In this document: positions 1 through 5,630 of the stretch, piece after piece
Numbering within the stretch: the first letter of the stretch is position 1
Layout: each line of letters opens with the position of its first letter
Source of the DNA: Anaerolineaceae bacterium
Lineage (GTDB): Bacteria; Chloroflexota; Anaerolineae; JAAYZQ01
DNA: 14,903 nt
Assembly: GCA_012514775.1 (NCBI GenBank)
Contig: JAAYZQ010000229.1
Coordinates: 1 to 14,903, forward strand
Direction of reading: 5' to 3'
Program-made: the position numbers and the translations under genes
Notes under the pieces: model-generated
What the model was told of the DNA's origin: nothing
Seen by the model: only the letters and a program-made list of their open reading frames with translations
The model's database searches: none

Positions 1-384
1 CCCTATCGCAAGCCGGTGCCCTTTAACGTCACCCGGCTGGCGGGCCTGACGACGACCATAATCGGCACCGTGGGCCGCGGCCGCGACGGCGACCTGCCCG
101 GCATCGCCCGGGGCGACAGCGAAACCTGGCGCCACCATCCCGGCGTCCCGGCGGCCCAGGCGGCCTTCGAGGTGAACCGCGTTCGGGTGCTGGTGGGCGA
201 GCGCACTCTCCTGGGCGCCATCGTCATGGGCGACCAGGCGCTCTCGCGGCCGCTTCAGGAACTCGTCACCCGCCGGGCCGACATCTCGCCCATCCGCGAC
301 GAGCTACTCCGGCCCGAGGTGCGGCTCGGCGAAGTCATTGTCCGCTTCTGGAGCGAGGGGAGCTGGCGAAATGCAGCACCGTAG
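1..384 (+). CDS. FAD-dependent NAD(P) oxidoreductase, C-terminal part (5' truncated)
   Basis: The frame is open from the first base and ends at TAG 382-384, giving the last 127 residues of a protein that begins outside the window. The segment with VPFNVTRLAGLTTTIIGTVG, then RGDSETWR, then LVGERTLLGAIVMGDQALSRPLQ resembles the C-terminal interface region of pyridine-nucleotide-disulfide oxidoreductases of the NirB / rubredoxin reductase type. The FAD- and NAD-binding Rossmann domains would lie upstream and cannot be checked. It overlaps the next gene by 14 bp, so it is probably the first or an early gene of an operon with the cytochrome b-like and multiheme cytochrome c genes. The likely role is to pass electrons from NAD(P)H to, or take them from, that membrane chain. 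The substrate is unknown. Family fairly sure, role inferred. Confidence 0.72.
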   Translation, partial: PYRKPVPFNVTRLAGLTTTIIGTVGRGRDGDLPGIARGDSETWRHHPGVPAAQAAFEVNRVRVLVGERTLLGAIVMGDQALSRPLQELVTRRADISPIRDELLRPEVRLGEVIVRFWSEGSWRNAAP

Positions 385-1186
385 CCCCGAGCTGCTCTAC
401 GCCGTGGCCGCCATGGCCCTCATCGGCCTGGGCTATGCAGCGGCGGTCACCGGGCTGGATCTGGACCCTGCGGCCAGCGGCCTCCTGGGCCATGGCCTGG
501 GCATTGCCGGATTCGTGCTGATGCTCATGACCGAGACGCTCTACTCGCTGCGCAAGCGGTCGCGCCAGGCGCGGTGGGGGCGTACCTCCTCCTGGCTGCG
601 CTTTCACATCTTTACCGGGCTGGTGGGGCCGTTCATGGTGCTGTTTCACACTGCCTGGCGCTACAACGGCCTGGCCGGCGTGGTCATGCTCCTGACCCTC
701 GTGGTGGTAGGCAGCGGCTTTGTGGGACGCTACATCTATACCGCCGTGCCGCGCACGGCCGACGGAGCCGAGTTGGAGGTCGCCGAGTTGGAGGCCCAGA
801 TCGCCGCCGCCGAGGCCGAGCTGCAGCGCCACCTGGCCGCGAGCCCGGAGGCGGCCGCGGCCGTGGAGCGCCTGGCCTCACCGCTCCGGCCGGCGGGCTC
901 TGGCCTGCTCCTGATGCTGGGACACACCTTCATGGACTGGGGCTATCGCCTGGAGGCGTGGCGCGAACGGCGCCGCTGGAGCGCCGCGGCTCGCGGCCAA
1001 ACCCACGAGCTGGCAAGGCTACTCGGCCGGCGCCGGGCGCTGCAGCGCCAGGTCTCGTCGCTGGTCGCTGCCCGGCGCGCCCTGGCCACCTGGCACGCGG
1101 TGCACATTCCCCTGGGCGTGGCGCTCTTTACCGCGGCACTGATCCACATCACCGGGGCCCTTTACTATGGGACCCTGATGCGGTGA
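371..1186 (+). CDS. Cytochrome b-like integral membrane protein
   Basis: 271-residue membrane protein. I chose ATG 371 because GGGGAG lies 8 nt upstream; a GTG at 338 would add 11 residues. Hydrophobic segments fall at about 8-26, 37-58, 79-96, 100-122 and 243-267. Histidines sit in or next to them (H41, H79, H93, H242, H245, H259), as expected for axial ligands of one or two b-type hemes. Between the fourth and fifth segments is a charged, Ala/Glu/Arg-rich cytoplasmic-type region (about 130-240) whose first part (131-155) looks like a short coiled coil. It lies between an FAD oxidoreductase and a 15-heme cytochrome c, so a quinone or electron-relay membrane subunit is the natural reading. 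I cannot name a family; a ferric-reductase-like or NapC/NrfH-independent cytochrome b is possible. Heme binding is inferred from the histidines. Confidence 0.68.
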   Translation: MQHRSPELLYAVAAMALIGLGYAAAVTGLDLDPAASGLLGHGLGIAGFVLMLMTETLYSLRKRSRQARWGRTSSWLRFHIFTGLVGPFMVLFHTAWRYNGLAGVVMLLTLVVVGSGFVGRYIYTAVPRTADGAELEVAELEAQIAAAEAELQRHLAASPEAAAAVERLASPLRPAGSGLLLMLGHTFMDWGYRLEAWRERRRWSAAARGQTHELARLLGRRRALQRQVSSLVAARRALATWHAVHIPLGVALFTAALIHITGALYYGTLMR

Positions 1187-1222
1187 GGCCGGCGAGGGGA
1201 TTCCCATGGGCACGAGGGTGCG

Positions 1223-2476
1223 GTGAAAAGAAGGTTGGGCTGCCTGACGCCCGGGGGCATCGTCACGGCTCTCCTCACCCTGGCCGTCGTCGGCGCCCTC
1301 CTGGTGCTGCAAGGCGGCCGCCTTTTTAGCTCGGGGGCGCTCAATGCCCGGGCAAGCGGGCGGGTGCTGGGCGGCGTGAGCTCCCACGCCGAGACAGGCG
1401 GCGGCTGTTCCGCCTGCCACGCCGCGCCCTGGAGCGGAGAGACCATGGCAGAACGCTGCCTGGTCTGCCATCCCGAGGTGGCCGCCGAGATGCGCGACAT
1501 GGCGACGCTCCACGGCATGATGACCGGCGAGGGGAGCGCCGCCTGCCGGGACTGCCATCCCGAGCACCGGGGCAGCGAGGGAGAGCTGACCGAGGTGGAC
1601 GTGACCGCCTTTCCCCACGAGGCGACCGGCTACTTGCTGGAGGGCCACCAGGAGGCTGCCAACGGCAGCGCGTTCACCTGCGACCATTGCCACGGCGACG
1701 ACCTGCTCCGCTTCGAGCCTGCGGTCTGCAGCGACTGCCACCGGGACCTGGATGCGGTTTATGTCGAGCAGCATCTGGATGATTTCGGCTCCGACTGCCT
1801 GGCCTGTCACGACGGATTGGACACCTACGGGGATGATTTTGACCACGATGCCCTGGCCTTTGTCCTGGAGGGCGGGCACCGAGCCGTGCCTTGCCGCGGC
1901 TGCCACGAGAGCGCTGGCTCAGCGGCCGATCTCCAGGCCGCTCCCTCCGCCTGCTACGCCTGCCACGCCGGCGACGACGCCCACGAGGGCCAGTTCGGCG
2001 ACGATTGCGCCGCCTGCCACACCGCCGAGGACTGGCAGGAGGCAACGTTCGACCACGCACTGACGGACTTTGCCCTGACCGGCGCCCACGTGGAAGTGGC
2101 CTGCGCCGGCTGCCACCAGGATGGCTTCCAGGGAACGCCCACCGACTGCTTCGCCTGCCACCCCGATCCAGAGTTCCACGCCGGGCAGTTCGGCACCGAC
2201 TGTGCCGCCTGCCACGACACGGCCGCCTGGACCCCGGCCCGCTACGACGAGCCCCACACCTTCCCCTTCGACCACGGAGAAGAGGGGATCAGCCCGTGCC
2301 GGCGCTGCCACCCCGGGAGCCTGCAGGTTTATACGTGCTACGAATGCCACGAGCACGATGCCGCCGAGGTCGAGGCCGAGCACCTGGAGGAAGGCATCCG
2401 CGATTTTCAGGACTGCGTCGAATGCCACCCCACCGGGGAAGAGGACGAGGGCGAGGGCGAGAACGAGGGCGACTAG
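1223..2476 (+). CDS. Membrane-anchored cytochrome c3-family protein with 15 CxxCH heme motifs
   Basis: 417 residues from GTG 1223, 36 bp after the previous gene, with GAGGG a few bases upstream. Residues 1-31 are basic then hydrophobic: an uncleaved anchor or Sec signal, so the rest is extracytoplasmic. I count 15 CxxCH motifs, starting at C62, C80, C108, C153, C169, C192, C224, C244, C262, C294, C309, C327, C359, C372 and C398, each a covalent c-heme site. Many other His residues could supply the second ligand. An internal repeat is visible: 'FDH...F.L.G.H..V.C.GCH' followed by 'H.GQFG.DCAACH' occurs at about 206-266 and again at 276-331. The C-terminus is a very acidic tail (EEDEGEGENEGD). 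It probably carries electrons between the membrane cytochrome b-like protein and a periplasmic or external partner. Direction and terminal substrate cannot be read from the sequence. Confidence 0.9.
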   Translation: MKRRLGCLTPGGIVTALLTLAVVGALLVLQGGRLFSSGALNARASGRVLGGVSSHAETGGGCSACHAAPWSGETMAERCLVCHPEVAAEMRDMATLHGMMTGEGSAACRDCHPEHRGSEGELTEVDVTAFPHEATGYLLEGHQEAANGSAFTCDHCHGDDLLRFEPAVCSDCHRDLDAVYVEQHLDDFGSDCLACHDGLDTYGDDFDHDALAFVLEGGHRAVPCRGCHESAGSAADLQAAPSACYACHAGDDAHEGQFGDDCAACHTAEDWQEATFDHALTDFALTGAHVEVACAGCHQDGFQGTPTDCFACHPDPEFHAGQFGTDCAACHDTAAWTPARYDEPHTFPFDHGEEGISPCRRCHPGSLQVYTCYECHEHDAAEVEAEHLEEGIRDFQDCVECHPTGEEDEGEGENEGD

Positions 2477-2483
2477 GCAGCCG

Positions 2484-3614
2484 TTAGCCGCTCGCCAGCG
2501 AGAGGGACAACACCCGGGTGGCGTCCCGGCACGGCTGTCCCACTGTCACGTGCAGCCGCCCCTCGGATAGCTCCATGAGGAGCGAGGCCCGCGTCTCGGT
2601 CTGTTCCTCGGGCGGGAGGGTCGGGTCGGGGTGGCGGCAGATGGCGGCATGGCCGTAGGCGTGATCCGTCAGTATGGCCCGGAAGGTCTCGGCCGAGAGC
2701 TGGCCCGCCCGGGCCGCCATCAGGCGCCGCGCGCGGGCTGCGCGGGGCAGGGTGCTGGACGACGTGGCCAGCCCGGTATCGCCGCCCCGGAGCAAGGGGC
2801 TCTCGAAGTGGTTGGCGTGAACGAGCCAGCCGGCGTCGCCGTAGAGGTGGTCGGCGGCCGACGCCGTCAGCTCCAGGTCCAGGATCTCGCCCTCGGCGTG
2901 GGCCAGGAGGACGTTGGCCGCCCCGGCCCGGGGATGCCCGATTGCCTGCATGGCGGCGGCGCCCGGCGTTTCGCTCTCCAGCATGAGCCGCAGCAAGACG
3001 TGGATGGGCAGCCCCCGCCCGCGGTGGTCGTGCTCCAGGAAGTTGAGGCAGACCCCCAGCCCGGCGCTGTTCAGCCCGATCTTGGCCACCTGTCCCGCTT
3101 CCACCAGCGTCAGGATCTCGGGGCCGGCCGGCCGCCGGACGTGGAGGAGCACCGGCTCGGCCTCGGCGGTCGTGAACCAGTCCCAGTTCTGGCCCAGGAG
3201 CACCTCCCCCACGGCGGTGGCGGGCGCGGTGGCCGCCAGGGCCGTGCATTCGCCGCCCTGTGGCGGCGCGACCATCAGCTCGGACCGGACGTTGATCAGG
3301 AGCACGTCGGCCAGGTCGCAGCCGGCCCCGGCGGCGATGCCGCGCATCTCTTGCAGGAGGGCGGGGGCATGGGCTTCCAGGAGGGGCTCAAAGGCCAGGG
3401 CCGCTGCCGTGGCCGCTTCTCCTTCGAGCCCGCCGTGGTAGGCGATGAGCCGCCGGTAGGCCGCCGCGTTCTGGCCGATGGCCCCCGCCGCGCGGGCGCC
3501 GTACTGGCGCCCGCGCGAGAAGGGCTCGCCCTCGATCTCGATCAGCTCGATCAGCTCGATCAGCTCGATCGGCTCGGTCGGCTCGATGGGCTCCACGAGG
3601 GGCGACGCACTCAT
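2484..3614 (-). CDS. C45-family Ntn hydrolase (acyl-CoA:6-aminopenicillanate acyltransferase-like)
   Basis: 376 residues, start ATG 3614, stop TAA 2486-2484. The ATG overlaps the upstream aminotransferase stop as ATGA, so translation is probably coupled. Family markers: N-terminal 'IEGEPFSRGRQYG' (about 26-39), 'LLINVRSEL' (about 105-113), the candidate nucleophile Cys123 in 'GGECTALA', 'LLGQNWDW' (139-146), 'NSAGLGVCLNFLE' (182-194) and 'HANHFESP' (266-273). In this family the precursor cleaves itself just before the Cys, freeing an N-terminal nucleophile that hydrolyses or transfers acyl groups on amides. Members in bacteria that make no beta-lactam have mostly unknown substrates, and nothing here suggests penicillin synthesis. 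The N-terminus has an odd run of E-L-I/E-P-I triplets (about residues 8-26), coded by a 9-bp tandem repeat. Cytoplasmic; no signal peptide seen. The neighbour suggests it releases an amine or amino acid from an acyl conjugate (inference). Confidence 0.83.
   Translation of the reverse strand: MSASPLVEPIEPTEPIELIELIELIEIEGEPFSRGRQYGARAAGAIGQNAAAYRRLIAYHGGLEGEAATAAALAFEPLLEAHAPALLQEMRGIAAGAGCDLADVLLINVRSELMVAPPQGGECTALAATAPATAVGEVLLGQNWDWFTTAEAEPVLLHVRRPAGPEILTLVEAGQVAKIGLNSAGLGVCLNFLEHDHRGRGLPIHVLLRLMLESETPGAAAMQAIGHPRAGAANVLLAHAEGEILDLELTASAADHLYGDAGWLVHANHFESPLLRGGDTGLATSSSTLPRAARARRLMAARAGQLSAETFRAILTDHAYGHAAICRHPDPTLPPEEQTETRASLLMELSEGRLHVTVGQPCRDATRVLSLSLASG
3538..3591. repeat. 9-bp tandem repeat, six units, in the coding region of the C45 hydrolase
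   Basis: Six consecutive 9-bp units. The first three on the plus strand are identical (TCGATCAGC); the next three are TCGATCGGC, TCGGTCGGC and TCGATGGGC. Because the unit is a multiple of three, the array keeps the frame and encodes an E-L-I / E-P-I / E-P-T type triplet repeat near the N-terminus of the hydrolase, just before the family's conserved first strand. Confidence 0.9.
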
Positions 3615-4963
3615 TCGGCAGCGTCCAGGGGCGGCTCGGCCTCCAGCAGGCCCGTGTCCTTGACGGCCTCCAACGCCTCTCCAAAGATGGCGATGGTCTC
3701 TTCGATGACCGCGTCGTCGTGGGAGGCGCTGAGGAACCAGGGCTCGCGGGCATCCGGGTCGGGCATGACGCCCCGGGCCAGAAGCTCGGCGCTCAGGGCC
3801 TCGTACAGCGCGCCGTTGTGGCGCCGCATGTCGCGGAACTCCCAGGGCTCCTCGGCCATGAAGGTGATGCCGAACATGGCCCCGGGCCCCTTGATAAAGT
3901 GCGACACGCCGGCCTCGGCCAGCAGGTTGTGGATGCCCTCCTGTAGCTTGCAGCCCCGGGCGTCGATCTGGCCCAATACCTGGCCGTCCTCCAGGATCTC
4001 CAGGGTGGCATCGGCGGCGGCGACCCCCACCACGTTGCCGCAATAGGTCCCGCCGTGGGACACGCCCTTGCCGACGACGTCCATCACCTCTCGCCGCCCG
4101 CCAAATGCTGCCAAGGGGAAGCCGTTGGCCATGGACTTGGCATAGGTGGTCAGGTCGGCCTGCACGCCATAGAACTGCTGGGCGCCGCCCGGGGCGATGC
4201 GAAAGCCGGTCTTGACCTCGTCAAAGATGAGGACGATGCCGTACTCGTCGCACTTCTCGCGGAGGAACTGCAGCCAGCCCGGCCGCGGCCCGATGCTGGC
4301 CGAATTGCCCAGGATGGGCTCGACGATGATGGCCGCGATCTGGTGGCCCTCCCGCCTGAGGACCATCTCCAGCAGCTCAAAGTCGTTGTAGGGCTGGGTG
4401 AGGACGAGGCCACGGATGGCCGTCGGAACGCCCGAGGTCTGCTGGTAACGGATGGGGTCGCGCCTGTTTCCCAGGGTAGCGGGGTTGGCCGAGGCCGTGG
4501 ACCAGAGGAGATAGTCGTGCATGCCGTGATACTGGCCCTCGAATTTCAGCACCTTTTCCCGGCCGGTGTAGGCGCGGGCCACGCGGATGGCGTGCATCGT
4601 CGCCTCGGTGCCCGAGTTGGCATAGCGCACCTGGTCGACTCCGGGACACATGCTCACGATGCGCTCCGCCACCCGAACCTCCAGCTCGGTGAGGGCGGCC
4701 ACTACCGTGCCGCGGCGCATGGCGTCGTTGACCCGGTCGGCGACGGCGGGATGCCCATGGCCCAGGATCACGGGCCCGAAGCCCAGCCGGTAGTCGATGC
4801 AGCGGTTGCCGTCGGCGTCCCAGATGTAGCAGCCCTCAGCCCGGGCCACTACCGGCGAATCCTCCGGTCCCCAGTACCGGAAGTTGGACGAGACACCCAG
4901 GGGCATCACCCTGGCGGCCCGGTCGCGGAGGGCCTGGGTCTTCTGGAAACTCTTTTCTGCCAT
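3611..4963 (-). CDS. Class III aminotransferase, glutamate-1-semialdehyde aminomutase-like
   Basis: 450 residues from ATG 4963, with GGAG in GAGAGGAGAGAT upstream. PLP-dependent fold type I enzyme. Visible motifs: 'GFGPVILGHGHP' (61-72), 'YANSGTEATMHAIRVAR' (114-130, phosphate binding), 'YHG' (145-147), 'IIVEPI' (212-217), 'LIFDEVKTGFR' (245-255, D248 pairs with the PLP ring nitrogen), and 'TYAKSMANGFPLAAFGG' (273-289) with K276 as the Schiff-base lysine. The layout matches HemL and its paralogues, which run about 430 residues. Its place directly behind an Lrp-type regulator, 62 bp away, and in a 4-bp overlap with a C45 hydrolase, away from any heme biosynthesis gene, argues for a catabolic or specialised aminotransferase rather than true HemL. 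The amino donor and product are unknown. If it makes an aldehyde, the nearby AOR could oxidise it (inference). Do not assign tetrapyrrole synthesis from similarity alone. Confidence 0.87.
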   Translation of the reverse strand: MAEKSFQKTQALRDRAARVMPLGVSSNFRYWGPEDSPVVARAEGCYIWDADGNRCIDYRLGFGPVILGHGHPAVADRVNDAMRRGTVVAALTELEVRVAERIVSMCPGVDQVRYANSGTEATMHAIRVARAYTGREKVLKFEGQYHGMHDYLLWSTASANPATLGNRRDPIRYQQTSGVPTAIRGLVLTQPYNDFELLEMVLRREGHQIAAIIVEPILGNSASIGPRPGWLQFLREKCDEYGIVLIFDEVKTGFRIAPGGAQQFYGVQADLTTYAKSMANGFPLAAFGGRREVMDVVGKGVSHGGTYCGNVVGVAAADATLEILEDGQVLGQIDARGCKLQEGIHNLLAEAGVSHFIKGPGAMFGITFMAEEPWEFRDMRRHNGALYEALSAELLARGVMPDPDAREPWFLSASHDDAVIEETIAIFGEALEAVKDTGLLEAEPPLDAAE

Positions 4964-5025
4964 GGCTCGATCTCTCCTCTCTTCAGAAACAGGCTCGGCG
5001 GATCTCGATCTACAAACCCACGACC

Positions 5026-5502
5026 CTAGAGATACGTCTCCTTGACAATCTCCAGGTAAACAAAGGTCTCTGTGGCGCGCACCCCCTCCAGGGCACGAAG
5101 GTTCTCGCTCAGGAAGCGCAGCAGGTGGGCATTGTCGCGGCAGACGACCTCGACCAGGATGTCGAAGGAGCCGGCGCAAAGGACGAGGTAGATGACTTCC
5201 TTGAACGCCGCGATCTCCCGGGCAATCTCGCGCAGGCGGCTGCCGTCGACGCGCACGCCGATGAGGGCCACGCTGTCGTAACCCACCAGGGTGGGATTGG
5301 TGACGGCCACTACCTGCACCACCCGGTTCTCGACAAGGTCAAAGTAGCGCTGCCGGATCATGCCCGGCGACACGTCCAGACGGCGGGCGATCTCGGCAAA
5401 GGACATGCGCCCGTCCTCTTTCAGCGCCTGGACGATGCGCTCGTCGATCTCGTCCAGGTGGTAGGTGGCCGCGCTCTCTTGCTCCTTTTTTACGTCTCGC
5501 AA
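5026..5502 (-). CDS. Lrp/AsnC-family transcriptional regulator
   Basis: 158 residues from TTG 5502. I prefer this start because GGAGGAGG lies just upstream (5507-5514) and the length then fits the family; an upstream ATG at 5553 would fall inside the promoter. Residues about 16-62 form the AsnC-type helix-turn-helix: 'LDEIDERIVQALKEDGRMSF' followed by 'AEIARRLDVSPGMIRQR'. Residues about 77-152 are the RAM ligand-binding/oligomerisation domain, with 'VLCAGSFDILVEVVCRD' typical of the family's glycine-rich loop. These regulators bind DNA as dimers to octamers and respond to amino acids. It is the first gene of a likely operon with the aminotransferase and the C45 hydrolase. Its promoter contains a perfect 12-bp inverted repeat, so autoregulation is likely. 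The effector is unknown; an amino acid or amine processed by the operon is the obvious candidate. Confidence 0.92.
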   Translation of the reverse strand: MRDVKKEQESAATYHLDEIDERIVQALKEDGRMSFAEIARRLDVSPGMIRQRYFDLVENRVVQVVAVTNPTLVGYDSVALIGVRVDGSRLREIAREIAAFKEVIYLVLCAGSFDILVEVVCRDNAHLLRFLSENLRALEGVRATETFVYLEIVKETYL

Positions 5503-5524
5503 GGGTCCTCCTCCATGCGCCGCC

Positions 5525-5553
5525 AGTATAGCACGAATCGTCACAGAAGTCAA
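5525..5553 (-). promoter_or_regulatory. Sigma70-type promoter of the lrp-aminotransferase-hydrolase operon
   Basis: On the minus strand: -35 TTGACT (5553-5548), 17-bp spacer, -10 TATACT (5530-5525). Start of transcription is expected near 5518, only about 16 nt before the TTG start, so the mRNA leader is short and holds little beyond the GGAGGAGG ribosome site. Confidence 0.8.
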
Positions 5554-5571
5554 GATTCCGTGACGATTCGT
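5533..5571. promoter_or_regulatory. Probable Lrp-type operator: perfect 12-bp inverted repeat
   Basis: ACGAATCGTCAC (5533-5544) and its exact reverse complement GTGACGATTCGT (5560-5571) are separated by 15 bp. One arm lies in the spacer between -10 and -35 of the lrp promoter and the other just upstream of -35, so a bound protein would bracket the -35 box. The right arm, extended, is itself an imperfect palindrome (CGTGACGATTCGTTACG, 14 of 17 positions symmetric). Arm centres are 27 bp apart, between two and three helical turns. The binder is inferred to be the adjacent Lrp/AsnC protein. Confidence 0.72.
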
Positions 5572-5577
5572 TACGAA

Positions 5578-5627
5578 AGAGCGTCGCCTGGTTCCGATTC
5601 TTTACAACGGACGACGCTCTCCAGGCG
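5578..5627 (-). terminator. Interlocked inverted repeats after the AOR gene, possible terminator
   Basis: Just after the AOR stop (5633-5631) there are two inverted repeats. AGAGCGTCG (5578-5586) pairs perfectly with CGACGCTCT (5612-5620). CGCCTGG (5585-5591) pairs perfectly with CCAGGCG (5621-5627). Their order is interleaved and they share two bases, so they form either two alternative stems or a pseudoknot. On the minus strand the 9-bp stem is followed by TTTCG, only a weak U-run, and its loop is 25 nt. A terminator between AOR and the lrp promoter is plausible, not proven. Confidence 0.4.
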
Positions 5628-5630
5628 GAT

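Noticed and set aside
3615..4043. N-terminal extension of the C45 hydrolase frame by 143 codons
   Set aside because: It lies in another frame of the aminotransferase gene; the ATGA overlap at 3614-3611 and the family's N-terminus fix the start at 3614.
2631..4046. Long open frame of 471 codons on the plus strand
   Set aside because: Antisense shadow of the C45 hydrolase and aminotransferase genes, which carry clear family motifs on the minus strand; its product is low-complexity and unrecognisable.
3611..4963. Calling the aminotransferase HemL (heme biosynthesis)
   Set aside because: Similarity is real, but neighbours are an Lrp regulator and an Ntn hydrolase with no tetrapyrrole genes; the family has many catabolic paralogues.
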